Assembly: GCA_045578465.1 (NCBI GenBank)
Contig: JAZNKJ010000006.1
Location: 1-64,000 of the forward strand
Length of the DNA stretch: 64,000 nucleotides
Source: SIG454 sp045578465
GTDB taxonomy: Bacteria > Bacillota > Clostridia > Monoglobales > Monoglobaceae
Direction of reading: 5' to 3'
A program made the translations under genes and the position numbers. Positions 8,430 to 16,706 of the stretch are shown here, piece by piece (position 1 is the stretch's first letter; every line of letters starts with the position of its first letter). The notes below the pieces were generated by a model, which saw only the letters and a list, made by a program, of their open reading frames with translations, was not told where the DNA came from and searched no databases.

Positions 8430-9371
8430 TTATTTATTAAGCTGTCTGCGAACCTCTGCCGCAACAAGTTCTACAAGTTTATCTATGTCAGGTGCGCCAC
8501 CTTCTGCACCGAATGGTGCTTTGCCGTCGCTTGAGAAAAGTTCCATCTTCTCAATTGTTGCCTGCTTAACCGCTTCAACGGCTGCCGGAATAAGGTCGAT
8601 AATACCTTTGTTCATATCAGTAAACTTACTGAATTCTGCTTTAACAGCTGCGATGTTGATATCTGTGAAGATATTTACTTTGCTTATACCTTCCTTAATC
8701 GCTCTCTTGAAGTCGTTGTCTGTAAGACCACTTCCGCCGTGGAGAACGAGAGGAACATCAACTGTATTTGCAATTGTCTTAATTCTGTCGAAATCAAGTT
8801 TTGGAGGAAGCTTATATGCTCCGTGTGCGTTACCAACTGCAATTGCAAGGGCGTCTACCTTTGTCTTTTCAACATAATCCTTTGCAAGCTTTGGATCTGT
8901 AAAGAACTTGCTTGGGTCAGCTAAATGAGAAGAACCCTCAGCGGAGCCTTCATTATCTCCAACATGTCCAAGCTCACCTTCAATTGTTGCGCCGTATGAA
9001 TGGGCAATCTCTGCCATTTCCTTTACCTTTGCAACATTTGTATCATAGTCATCTGTTGAGCAGTCATACATAATTGATGAGAAACCAAGCTCTAACGCTT
9101 TAAGACAGGTTTCCTTTTTAAGACCGTGGTCCAGGTGGATAACTACCGGAACCTTAGCCTTTTTTGCCATTGGGATAAGATAGTATGACACTTCTTCAAG
9201 TGGGCCATATGGGAATAAAACTTCCGCTGTTCCCATAATAACCGGAGACTGTGTTTTTTCAGCAGCGGCGATAATACCTCTTGCAAGCTCCATATTAACC
9301 GCATTGAAAAGGCCTACTGCATACTTACCTTTTTTTGCAGGCACTAATACCTGATTTAAGTTTACTAACAT
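8430..9371 (-). CDS. Class II ketose-bisphosphate aldolase family protein
   Basis: 313 residues. Zinc-site HLDHG, the glycine-rich LVLHGGSGL and KVNIFTDI segments and the EGELGHVG loop identify a class II aldolase (FbaA/GatY/KbaY/AgaY type). A second, unrelated-in-context aldolase at 51964 is the likely glycolytic enzyme, so this copy is probably pathway-specific, cleaving a tagatose- or fructose-type bisphosphate made by its operon partners. It begins 30 bases after the deacetylase gene. Which ketose is used cannot be decided from sequence. Confidence 0.88.
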   Translation of the reverse strand: MLVNLNQVLVPAKKGKYAVGLFNAVNMELARGIIAAAEKTQSPVIMGTAEVLFPYGPLEEVSYYLIPMAKKAKVPVVIHLDHGLKKETCLKALELGFSSIMYDCSTDDYDTNVAKVKEMAEIAHSYGATIEGELGHVGDNEGSAEGSSHLADPSKFFTDPKLAKDYVEKTKVDALAIAVGNAHGAYKLPPKLDFDRIKTIANTVDVPLVLHGGSGLTDNDFKRAIKEGISKVNIFTDINIAAVKAEFSKFTDMNKGIIDLIPAAVEAVKQATIEKMELFSSDGKAPFGAEGGAPDIDKLVELVAAEVRRQLNK

Positions 9372-9401
9372 TTTTTATTTGTCCTTTCTATATGTATTTA
9401 A

Positions 9402-10106
9402 TTACGGGAGTAATCTCTTTGGCAGAATTTTCGGGTAAACAAGACACTGTTTAAAGCCTTCTGCGTAAGCGCTGTTGCACTGATAACCTCTGTATTTTGC
9501 GCAGGTTTTAACAAATTCCGCAAAGTCAATATTATCGTGGTCTCTCATCCATTTAAGCTGACTTTCGTGGCATTCAAGCATTTCAAGCTTTAAGTCAATT
9601 TCATCAGTAATATCAACATATTCTGTTGGTAAGAAATCAAGACCGCCAAGGTTGTCCATGTAATAAATAGGAGTTACCTTTGAAGCTTTCTTAACATTTG
9701 TTTCATAATGAGGCACGCTTGCAATAAAGCTTGCATCAAAAACAAGTCTGCTGACTGCAACATGGTCAGGCATATAGTCAGATGGGGCGTGAGTGATAAT
9801 AAAATCAGGGTCCGCCTCTCTTATTATATCAACCATAATGTTTCTCTGTTCTAAGCTTCCTTCCATAGCAAGACAATCGCCGATGTCACAGGTTACAACC
9901 TTAATCCCTGCAAGAGAGCCAGCCTTCTTCGCTTCGCCGATACGCATTTCGCGAAGTTCATCAGGCATAATAACCTCATGACCCATATTACCGTTGCAAA
10001 CATGGCAAACGGTTACATTATCGCCTCTTTTAACACACTTTGCAAGTGTTCCGGCACAGTTGATTTCAATATCGTCCGGATGACAACCGATAGCTAAAAC
10101 ATTCAT
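9402..10106 (-). CDS. PIG-L family N-acetyl-sugar deacetylase
   Basis: 234 residues of the LmbE/PIG-L fold. The zinc motif CHPDD is at residues 8-12 and a second metal/catalytic segment HAPSDYMPDHVAV near 105. The family removes acetyl groups from GlcNAc-containing substrates. AAGGAGTG lies 9 bases before the ATG. It is first in the operon, behind a perfect promoter and an upstream palindrome matching the ROK operator. With NagB-like and aldolase partners it resembles the logic (not the enzymes) of the Aga/GalNAc route: deacetylate, deaminate, split. Confidence 0.9.
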   Translation of the reverse strand: MNVLAIGCHPDDIEINCAGTLAKCVKRGDNVTVCHVCNGNMGHEVIMPDELREMRIGEAKKAGSLAGIKVVTCDIGDCLAMEGSLEQRNIMVDIIREADPDFIITHAPSDYMPDHVAVSRLVFDASFIASVPHYETNVKKASKVTPIYYMDNLGGLDFLPTEYVDITDEIDLKLEMLECHESQLKWMRDHDNIDFAEFVKTCAKYRGYQCNSAYAEGFKQCLVYPKILPKRLLP

Positions 10107-10165
10107 CCCGTTTCACTCCTTAGTAGATTATATAAAGGGGAATAATTTCCTCAATCTTATAATTT

Positions 10166-10194
10166 ATTATAAGTCTTAACGCCCCTTTTGTCAA
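10166..10194 (-). promoter_or_regulatory. Consensus promoter of the PIG-L/aldolase/NagB-like operon
   Basis: Minus-strand TTGACA (10194-10189), 17-bp spacer, TATAAT (10171-10166). The -10 lies in an inverted repeat CTTATAAT-TT-ATTATAAG (10156-10173), a possible second operator. Confidence 0.85.
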
Positions 10195-10222
10195 GGTTAT
10201 TTATAGCATTAACCCATTAAAA

Positions 10223-10239
10223 AATTTATCCGATAAATT
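10223..10239. promoter_or_regulatory. Second ROK-type palindrome, upstream of the operon promoter
   Basis: A perfect inverted repeat AATTTATC-C-GATAAATT whose core ATTTATNNGATAAAT matches the palindrome at 6135-6153. It is centred about 70 bp upstream of the expected start site, so it would suit activation or looping rather than simple promoter occlusion. No gene lies in 10240-10523. That stretch holds the stranded lysS terminator, the att repeat and the arm-type repeats described separately. Confidence 0.65.
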
Positions 10240-10302
10240 AGTTTTAAAGCGGCAAGAAAAATATCAACTTGGCTTTACATTTTTTACCCCTTTCCAAAAG
10301 AA

Positions 10303-10333
10303 AAACTGCAATATCTAACCGATATTGCAGTTT
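10303..10333 (-). terminator. Displaced lysS terminator
   Basis: A perfect 13-bp stem AAACTGCAATATC / GATATTGCAGTTT followed on the minus strand by TTTTTC. It lies immediately outside the left att repeat, whose sequence equals the last eight codons of lysS. It is therefore best read as the original lysS terminator, now separated from the gene by the inserted island. Confidence 0.8.
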
Positions 10334-10336
10334 GGA

Positions 10337-10362
10337 TTTTATTTATCAAGTGGCTTCATTGT
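10337..10362. repeat. Left attachment-site repeat (attL copy of the lysS 3' end)
   Basis: 26 bp identical to 34898-34923, extending to 31 bp with one mismatch. The sequence encodes the C-terminal TMKPLDK and stop of lysine-tRNA ligase. The two copies are in direct orientation and bound the integrase-bearing island. Confidence 0.92.
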
Positions 10363-10485
10363 CGGGAGCCTCGCTCCACCATTTTCAATATAAAATAATA
10401 AAGCTTATTTGTTATTATACACCATCTTTAAAATATAGTCAATATATAAATATCACTTAATAAATATCATATTTTAACTACTTTT

Positions 10486-10516
10486 GGGCGTAAATCGGGC
10501 GTATGGTTGGGCGTAA
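10486..10516. repeat. GGGCGTA repeats near attL (putative integrase arm sites)
   Basis: Three direct copies of GGGCGTA (10486, 10497, 10509), about 11 bp apart, 125 bp inside attL. The same motif pair recurs 42 bp inside attR (34839, 34850) and at an internal position (24618, 24629). Spacing of one helical turn and presence at both ends fit arm-type integrase or excisionase binding sites. Confidence 0.6.
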
Positions 10517-10523
10517 CATCTTG

Positions 10524-12698
10524 TTATTTCTTTTCCCATAATGAAATCAAATCATCAACTGCTTTCTCGGGAATTTTCTTATAATTACTTTTATCAGAAG
10601 ATTCACACCATACAGAAAAAGCGATTGCAATTTGTTTTTGTTCAGTTGGTAACTCATTAAATACTTTTGTTGCTTTTAATTCCTGAACTTTTTCGTATAT
10701 TTCCTTTACCGACAAATACTCACTAACTGTTTTTTCATCGAAAGACCACCCTATTTCACCACCACTCCATGTTTCTGCCACAAAACACAGATATCTTGGA
10801 ACATTTTGTGCGACACTCAAGCAATATAACATATAATCGTCAAAGCCTTTTTTATCTAGATGTGCCCACATCATTTTAACATAATAAAAATTATTATTGC
10901 TCAATAATGTACTATCTTCTTTAAATTGATAAAGCCTTTTTTTACATACTTTTTCTATTTCACTTAACACATCTTCTGATACAACTCGATAAATATAATC
11001 AATCTCATTCCCAATTCGGCCATATGCCTCCTCTATGTAAAAAACATATCCCAAAACTACTAAAAATTCATCTTTTGTTGAGGTGTTAATTATTTTAATT
11101 AGCATTTCTCCGCTATTATTTTCACCGGCTTTTTTTAGCAAAGACCATATAAACTGTCTACAATCATATTCTATACTCGGTTCAAAGAGTCCCTTTCTCT
11201 TCTTCGTTATAGGGCGTGTTTGTAATTTTATAAATTCGTTAAACACCATTTCATATTTATCGCTAGATATTCTATCGATACAACAGTTTAATTCTTGCAT
11301 ATATACTTGTAAGAGCTCAGATTCTTCCAGTTTTTCCAAAAACAAATGCAACTCTGTTTGTTCTAACTCTATGGAATTTAACACATCCTCGCGAGAAATC
11401 TTTACATCCTCTAATGATAAGTGAAAATATAATTTACTATAGGAGGGGGATGAGATTCTTTGTAAATATCTTAATTCCTTCTCGTCCTTTTTTGAATAAC
11501 CATATCCACCGGTTATCCAAGAGAAATATGGGAACAGCGTTTGAATAATTTTTAACATTGTCTCTGGCGATTTAGAGTATACATCATTAAATTGATTCAT
11601 ATAATTATTTTTTATTTTGTTTTGTTCGGCACCCGATATAGGTGTTTGGGAGTTGATAGCTAAATTAGATATATTATTATTAATCCAACTATAGATTTCT
11701 GGTGCACATATCTGCAATGTTGTTATGCACAATAAATCCACCCAATTTGTTTCTTTGTGCATTAAGGAATATTTTAATCTATATGCATTTATTATTCTAT
11801 TAACATCCCTAATGCTGTTTGCAAATACGGATATACAGTTTCTGAAAACAGCATTCCAATGTTCTTTATCAAATCTATCCTCTGGTAGGTCTAAAACTAT
11901 TTTATTTAACTCGTTAAATAATACATTATTTACAAGCTCAGGTTTTGCTTCAGGAACATTAAATGGAACTTGTATAATCTTTTCAAGGTATTCTTCTCCG
12001 TCGCAATTTTGTTCCTCACTCAAAGCTCTAACCACAACAGACCTATCGAATGAAAGTAAATATATCATATTAGGAAAGCCTGCAACAGAGTTTACTAACT
12101 GAAAAATTAATCGTATTTGTTCGTTATTTAATCTATCGATATCATCGATGATAACTATTATTTTTTGTTTTAGAGCCTTTAAAACATCAACAACTAAATT
12201 CTTTTGATTTTCTATACTATCTATATCGTCAGATATATCTGACATTTGTTTTCCTAATCCTTCAATCAACGGCTTTAAAAGAGCTATGAACTCACCAACC
12301 TTAGGTATATACTTTGCATAATCAAAAACAGAAGAATACTTTTGAAGCGCATCACCAGCTCGCTTTAGCTTTTCGTTATTGCTTTCCTTTTTTAATACTG
12401 TAAAAATTTCTTTAAAAAACTGAGTTATTAATTGATTTTTATCAGAGTAATTCCACGGATTAAAGTTTATAATAATTGGTTGCTCATCCTCAGGCATATC
12501 TTGGGCTACTTTATTTATTTCCTGCACAACCATATGAAGTATTGAAGTTTTTCCACAGCCCCATTCACCGCATAAACTAATTGCAAAATTTTCAGTATCT
12601 GTATACGCTAAAATAGCGTTAGCAAGCTCCTTTGAGAAAGTAGCTCTATTTAATAAATCATCTTCAATTCTTTCAATTGGTTTATCTGTATTAAACAT
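10524..12698 (-). CDS. KAP family P-loop NTPase
   Basis: 724 residues. Walker A GEWGCGKT (44-51), the KAP-typical FNPW segment near 79-82 and Walker B IVIIDDID (181-188) followed by RL identify a KAP NTPase of the STAND/AAA-like group. The C-terminal ~450 residues are helical with no motif I know, and no clear membrane helix was found. GGTGAGGTG precedes the ATG. It lies between attL and the integrase gene, a common cargo position, with its own operator-covered promoter. KAP proteins often occur in mobile elements and anti-phage loci; a defence role is plausible but unproven. Confidence 0.88.
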   Translation of the reverse strand: MFNTDKPIERIEDDLLNRATFSKELANAILAYTDTENFAISLCGEWGCGKTSILHMVVQEINKVAQDMPEDEQPIIINFNPWNYSDKNQLITQFFKEIFTVLKKESNNEKLKRAGDALQKYSSVFDYAKYIPKVGEFIALLKPLIEGLGKQMSDISDDIDSIENQKNLVVDVLKALKQKIIVIIDDIDRLNNEQIRLIFQLVNSVAGFPNMIYLLSFDRSVVVRALSEEQNCDGEEYLEKIIQVPFNVPEAKPELVNNVLFNELNKIVLDLPEDRFDKEHWNAVFRNCISVFANSIRDVNRIINAYRLKYSLMHKETNWVDLLCITTLQICAPEIYSWINNNISNLAINSQTPISGAEQNKIKNNYMNQFNDVYSKSPETMLKIIQTLFPYFSWITGGYGYSKKDEKELRYLQRISSPSYSKLYFHLSLEDVKISREDVLNSIELEQTELHLFLEKLEESELLQVYMQELNCCIDRISSDKYEMVFNEFIKLQTRPITKKRKGLFEPSIEYDCRQFIWSLLKKAGENNSGEMLIKIINTSTKDEFLVVLGYVFYIEEAYGRIGNEIDYIYRVVSEDVLSEIEKVCKKRLYQFKEDSTLLSNNNFYYVKMMWAHLDKKGFDDYMLYCLSVAQNVPRYLCFVAETWSGGEIGWSFDEKTVSEYLSVKEIYEKVQELKATKVFNELPTEQKQIAIAFSVWCESSDKSNYKKIPEKAVDDLISLWEKK

Positions 12699-12722
12699 AG
12701 TTTCACCTCACCTTTGTATTAT

Positions 12723-12755
12723 AACAATTATACCATAATTGTTGTTGAAACGCAA
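12723..12755 (-). promoter_or_regulatory. KAP gene promoter overlapped by a perfect palindrome
   Basis: Minus-strand TTGCGT (12755-12750), 17-bp spacer, TATAAT (12732-12727). The -10 is embedded in a perfect inverted repeat AACAATTAT-ACC-ATAATTGTT (12723-12743). A bound repressor would block this promoter, so the NTPase is probably kept silent until induced. Confidence 0.75.
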
Positions 12756-12774
12756 TAAATTCCTTTTTACACAA

Positions 12775-12808
12775 AAACTCCTTGCAACAGTATCATTGCA
12801 AGGAGTTT
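12775..12808 (-). terminator. Integrase gene terminator
   Basis: A 13-bp perfect stem (AAACTCCTTGCAA / TTGCAAGGAGTTT), loop CAGTATCA, followed by TTGTG on the minus strand. It insulates the integrase operon from the KAP gene. Confidence 0.85.
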
Positions 12809-12824
12809 AATAGTTCAATGTAGC

Positions 12825-14060
12825 TCATGGGTTCTGTTTAACCGAATTTAAATACTCCTCGAATGTACCAAACTCCTTATCCTTCATTTCTTTGGTTGCA
12901 TCAGCATAAATATTCATAGTTGTGCTAATATCGGCGTGTCCTAATACATCCTGTATAATCTTTACATTAACTCCCGCTTCGCAAAGGCGTGTAGTAAATG
13001 TATGACGAAGAATATGGCAACTGAATTTTGGCAGTAATATCAAATCTTTTGAATCTTTATTCTTACTGATAATTTCTTCATTGCATTCTCGGATTATTCG
13101 TCTGAGAGCCTTATTTAGCGTTCCCTGATGCTGCACATTACCAAAACGATTTACGAATACAAAATCAGTATAAGCATCAACTGAAACATTGCAGCATATA
13201 CCGAGAAAACGTTGATATTCCTTTTCTTCAAGAATAGCATTTCTCACATCCTCCGTCATAGGAATACTACGCCATCCCGCTTTGCTCTTAGGAGTGTTAA
13301 TGGCAAATGAACATCCATTATTATCACCCTTATTATAATACACCAATGTATGATTGACGCTTATTGTATTTTTCTCAAAATCAATGTCCTGCCACCTTAG
13401 TCCTGTAATTTCTCCTACACGCATCCCTGTACCAAGCATTACGGCAAAGATTGGATACCAATGACTATATGTATGATTTCGTTTAAGGAAATCTAAGAAT
13501 AATTGTTGCTCCGCTATCGTTAAAGCCTTTTTCTTCTCTGTGTCACAATTATGTACTTGGCGTAACTCTTTTAAAGCATTATCAGCGGGGTTATATCTGA
13601 GGTAATCATCCTCAACAGCCAAATTTAACACCTGATGAAGAACTGTATGGATGTTATCTACCGTAGCAATTTTTAAACCATCTGTATCAACAAGTTTATT
13701 ATAAAATCTCCTTACATCTGACCGCTTTAATTTGCAAAGTCTTGTTCTTCCAAAACCATCATACACAAACTGATTATACATATATTGATAGTTTTTGAAG
13801 GTGTTATCTTTCAAGCCTCTCTTAAGATGTAGCCAAAGGTCATAAACATCATTTATAGTAATATTAGGATTACCGGTCTTTATGCCATCACTTTTGTCAC
13901 GCCGTATAGCTTCTTCCTTTTTGCGAAGCTCCTCAAGCGTCTTAGCATATATGGAATGGCGTTTACCATTTGAACGCCAACGAAAGTCATACGAGCCATC
14001 CCTTCTTTGGCTTTCACCTTCTTTAAGGACACGCCTTTTATCATCCTTACGTCTTTCCAA
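12825..14060 (-). CDS. int: Tn916-type tyrosine integrase
   Basis: About 411 residues. An N-terminal arm-binding domain (ERRKDDKRRVLKEGESQR, very like Tn916 Int), a SAM-like core-binding domain (about 95-180) and a catalytic domain. Catalytic residues are visible as R in GTGMRVGEITGL, H-x-x-R in HILRHTFTTR, H in LGHAD and the final Y in MNIYAD. I choose the TTG at 14060, with AGGAG 8 bases upstream; the longer frame to 14096 also begins with TTG, lacks a ribosome site and overlaps a hairpin. It catalyses integration into and excision from lysS together with the adjacent excisionase. Confidence 0.93.
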   Translation of the reverse strand: MERRKDDKRRVLKEGESQRRDGSYDFRWRSNGKRHSIYAKTLEELRKKEEAIRRDKSDGIKTGNPNITINDVYDLWLHLKRGLKDNTFKNYQYMYNQFVYDGFGRTRLCKLKRSDVRRFYNKLVDTDGLKIATVDNIHTVLHQVLNLAVEDDYLRYNPADNALKELRQVHNCDTEKKKALTIAEQQLFLDFLKRNHTYSHWYPIFAVMLGTGMRVGEITGLRWQDIDFEKNTISVNHTLVYYNKGDNNGCSFAINTPKSKAGWRSIPMTEDVRNAILEEKEYQRFLGICCNVSVDAYTDFVFVNRFGNVQHQGTLNKALRRIIRECNEEIISKNKDSKDLILLPKFSCHILRHTFTTRLCEAGVNVKIIQDVLGHADISTTMNIYADATKEMKDKEFGTFEEYLNSVKQNP

Positions 14061-14084
14061 ATTAATCACTCCTTTGTTTATATA

Positions 14085-14112
14085 GGGCGTGTGCAAGAAT
14101 CAGCACACGCCC
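14085..14112 (-). terminator. Hairpin between excisionase and integrase genes
   Basis: A perfect 10-bp GC-rich stem GGGCGTGTGC / GCACACGCCC just after the excisionase stop and before the integrase ribosome site. No T-run follows, so it may be an attenuator or RNA-stability element limiting integrase expression. Its GGGCGT start also resembles the arm repeats. Confidence 0.5.
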
Positions 14113-14122
14113 CTTAATTATT

Positions 14123-14317
14123 TTAAATCGAAAATACAGTTGCCATATACTTGTCTAGCATTTTTCGTTTAATGAGCCTTTTACTGCCTATCCACAGGAC
14201 AAATGGGCAATCGTCGGCATCTGTCAGCTCCCGAAGTTTGTTCTGCCCTATGCCGCTGTAAATAGCGGCTTCCTCAATGGTTAAGTTAGCTTTACGCCAA
14301 ATTGGAATATCATTCAT
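14123..14317 (-). CDS. xis: Tn916-type excisionase
   Basis: 64 residues from the ATG at 14317, which has GAGGAGG 9 bases upstream; an in-frame start at 14338 overlaps the preceding gene. IPIWRKANLTIEEAAIYSGI and the C-terminal KRLIKRKMLDKYM match the winged-helix Tn916 Xis family. It bends DNA at the element ends to drive excision by the integrase. It is located between the primase and integrase genes, with the stop of the primase 2 bases upstream. Confidence 0.9.
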   Translation of the reverse strand: MNDIPIWRKANLTIEEAAIYSGIGQNKLRELTDADDCPFVLWIGSKRLIKRKMLDKYMATVFSI

Positions 14318-14318
14318 A

Positions 14319-15956
14319 TTATTCAGCCTCCTCATCAATTTCTAAGTCATAGTCTGTATATAACCTTATTCCTTTATATCCAGCCTTTGGGTTTTGACCT
14401 GTTTTATGAATTCTATGCTTTATGCACCTTTCCGAATCGATGTTGTCTTCAATCCATTTTAGCATCATATTATATGGTATTGGCTGAAGTGTCTCATCAG
14501 AGCAATACTCAGTATATAATTCATATAGGTCACTTGCATATACTGAATCAGATTCATCTCCTGTAATTAAAACCGAATCATTCCAAAACGCCGCAAATGA
14601 ATATGCAGATGTTTTGCCGTTTTTCCACTCCTTTAACATATCATCAGCTACCTGACATTTCGAGAAACGATAATTATTATCTCTCACTATTTTATAATGT
14701 CTTAAGCAGCTGGATACGATTGCATCTTTTTCCTTCAATAACTTTTCTACCAGTTCGGTATCTTTTTCAGAATCCGGTATAGTGGCGGTAAATGGGATTA
14801 TCACTGTTCTCCCCCAAAAAGCTGCCTCTTTGTCTTCTGCGGAAGAAGAAAGCTTAATGGGATAATTTGTACCAAACAAAAAACGAGTATCGCTAACAAT
14901 AGTTTCAGTAGGCATATATTTTTGCTCTATAGTTATGGCGTCTTTACCAGTTATACTTTTAATAGTAGACACCACATTGGCATTTAACTTCCCATCTGGA
15001 ACATCCATAGCCATATTTAGAATTTTGCCCCTATTTGAACCCAATGCAAATCTGTCACCTAATTTTTCAGGTGGTATTGCAGAAACATAATCTTTACCAA
15101 TTATAAGTTCTATTACAATACCAAGAGTGCTTTTCCCGCTATCTCTAGCAATTCCTATCACAAAGAAAACCTTTGCATCGTTTGAACCACTTAAGATATA
15201 ACCAACGGCTTCTTTGGTTCTGATTATAGATTGTTTTTCATTGCTGCAAGAAACTCTCAAGAACTCATTAAAAACCTCCGGCTCGTCATCAACCCAATTA
15301 GCATCAAGTTCAAAAAATGTTAGATATTTGGGACTATGTTCTTTAAGTTCTAATGTATCTAAATCCAAAACACCATTTTTAAGTACAACCAATTTTTTGG
15401 CTTTAAGCAGCTTTTTATTGTATTTTTTAGGTATCAGCTTATCATCAGCCTTAAGATACTTATATAGACTAAGAAAAATCCGTACATCTGAAACTCCGAA
15501 GGCATCAAAACTAACTTTTGACCGGATAAGCTTTAATAGGTCCGCATCATCTTTGATTGCCACATAAGTTCTGTCGTTGAAATAATAAAGCCCGTCATTA
15601 TGCCGTATAATGTATACCTTATCAAGTAATTCATTTTGCAAATACTGCAAAGTTATTTTCTTTTTATTGGCTCCGCTTTGCGGTGGTTTATCCCTACTTT
15701 TCTTAGTGTCTATTGGCTTTAAATCTATGGACATAAGACTTAAGGGCTTAGGTTTAATAGACTTAAGTTGTTTAGAAAAATCCACTTTCACCAGACTTTC
15801 ATGTGAATTGTCCTTTTCGACAACTGGTTTTAGTCTACATGCCTTTGATGAATCGTCATTTCTTTTAGTCTGTGCCATCGTAGTGAGTTTTGTTTTCTCG
15901 GGAATCCACGAATTTATCGTGGATTCCTTAAATAATTTTTGAGCATCATTCATCAT
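14319..15956 (-). CDS. Phage/plasmid primase-helicase (D5/DUF5906 type)
   Basis: About 545 residues. The C-terminal two-thirds is a superfamily-3 helicase: Walker A GIARDSGKST, then LNMAMDVPD (Walker B/B'), and RFLFGTNYP (motif C). The ~110-residue N-terminus is basic and low-complexity (KSIKPKPLSLMS), and no catalytic primase domain is obvious, so it may be a helicase only. Start chosen at the ATG 15956 with GGCGGTGA upstream; it overlaps the previous gene by 11 bp. Such proteins start autonomous replication of satellites and mobilisable islands after excision. Confidence 0.85.
   Translation of the reverse strand: MMNDAQKLFKESTINSWIPEKTKLTTMAQTKRNDDSSKACRLKPVVEKDNSHESLVKVDFSKQLKSIKPKPLSLMSIDLKPIDTKKSRDKPPQSGANKKKITLQYLQNELLDKVYIIRHNDGLYYFNDRTYVAIKDDADLLKLIRSKVSFDAFGVSDVRIFLSLYKYLKADDKLIPKKYNKKLLKAKKLVVLKNGVLDLDTLELKEHSPKYLTFFELDANWVDDEPEVFNEFLRVSCSNEKQSIIRTKEAVGYILSGSNDAKVFFVIGIARDSGKSTLGIVIELIIGKDYVSAIPPEKLGDRFALGSNRGKILNMAMDVPDGKLNANVVSTIKSITGKDAITIEQKYMPTETIVSDTRFLFGTNYPIKLSSSAEDKEAAFWGRTVIIPFTATIPDSEKDTELVEKLLKEKDAIVSSCLRHYKIVRDNNYRFSKCQVADDMLKEWKNGKTSAYSFAAFWNDSVLITGDESDSVYASDLYELYTEYCSDETLQPIPYNMMLKWIEDNIDSERCIKHRIHKTGQNPKAGYKGIRLYTDYDLEIDEEAE
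15901..15927. repeat. Perfect inverted repeat inside the primase 5' coding region
   Basis: An 11-bp perfect stem GGAATCCACGA / TCGTGGATTCC with a 5-base loop, within codons 10-19 of the primase gene. Hairpins this perfect are unusual in coding DNA. It may be an origin or binding site for the encoded helicase, or a translational control hairpin. Confidence 0.55.
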
Positions 15957-16509
15957 ATAAATCACCGCCTTCTAAATTATCTGCAACTGGACTTAATTGA
16001 CATGGGCTGATAAAGTATTTAGACATTGAATTATATATGGCTTTTTGCTCGTCGTTTTTATCATAAATAACAAAAACAGCAATTTTTTGTAGTGTGGAAT
16101 CAAACGAAAACAAATATGTGAAACAATCTGTTTCTATAAATCCAAACACCTCATCCATAATTTTTTCTTCCGAATCACCTTTAGGTTTGAATCTCAAATA
16201 CCTTTCAGACTTTTCAGCTTCGCAAAAGGCTAGGCTGATTAGCTTATATGGTTTAATAACCATAAGCAGTTCAATCTCGGAATCATTTAAATCTCCGTTT
16301 TCAATACTCAACACTTTAGTGCCTTCCGCAGTTTTGATAATAATTTTACCTTTGTTTATAGTGGCAAATTCCTCGCCTGTGTCTGCAATAGAACAATCTC
16401 CTTTTCTTGCTGAAAAAAGCATATATTTATTTCTATTGGCTGATGCCTCTCTGAAATCGTCATACACCTTTTCCTGAAGAGATTTTTTAGGTTGATTTTC
16501 AATTGTCAT
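15946..16509 (-). CDS. Hypothetical protein in the replication operon
   Basis: 187 residues, no motif recognised. The N-terminus (SLQEKVYDDFREASANRN) is helical. The middle has beta-rich stretches (INKGKIIIKTAEGTKVLSIENGD). The tail is acidic (LEGGDLYDE) and overlaps the primase start by 11 bp, indicating coupled translation. It leads the replication/integration operon behind the inverted repeat at 16568-16602. An accessory replication or regulatory role is suggested only by position. Confidence 0.65.
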   Translation of the reverse strand: MTIENQPKKSLQEKVYDDFREASANRNKYMLFSARKGDCSIADTGEEFATINKGKIIIKTAEGTKVLSIENGDLNDSEIELLMVIKPYKLISLAFCEAEKSERYLRFKPKGDSEEKIMDEVFGFIETDCFTYLFSFDSTLQKIAVFVIYDKNDEQKAIYNSMSKYFISPCQLSPVADNLEGGDLYDE

Positions 16510-16567
16510 AATTTTACCTCCAAAATAATAAATTTAGCACGTTTATAACTTTTTCAATTTCTTGTTC

Positions 16568-16602
16568 TGTTATTGTGCTATACTCATCATATCACAATAA
16601 CA
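16568..16602. promoter_or_regulatory. Inverted repeat upstream of the replication operon
   Basis: Ten-bp perfect arms TGTTATTGTG / CACAATAACA separated by 15 bp, about 60 bp before the first gene of the hypothetical-primase-xis-int operon. Position and symmetry suit a regulator binding site controlling excision and replication. A clear -35/-10 pair could not be fixed. Confidence 0.55.
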
Positions 16603-16668
16603 AAAACCTATCTAATCACATTTTTTAGGGGGTGTTTTTGCGATATTGGTACTTTAAACATAATAAAA

Positions 16669-16697
16669 AATACACATAGTCAAAAACCATGTGTATT
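16669..16697 (-). terminator. Terminator of the ATPase/helicase operon
   Basis: A 9-bp perfect stem AATACACAT / ATGTGTATT with an 11-base loop, followed by a T-run (TTTTTTATTATG) on the minus strand, just after the stop at 16707. Confidence 0.75.
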
Positions 16698-16706
16698 CTG
16701 TATAAA

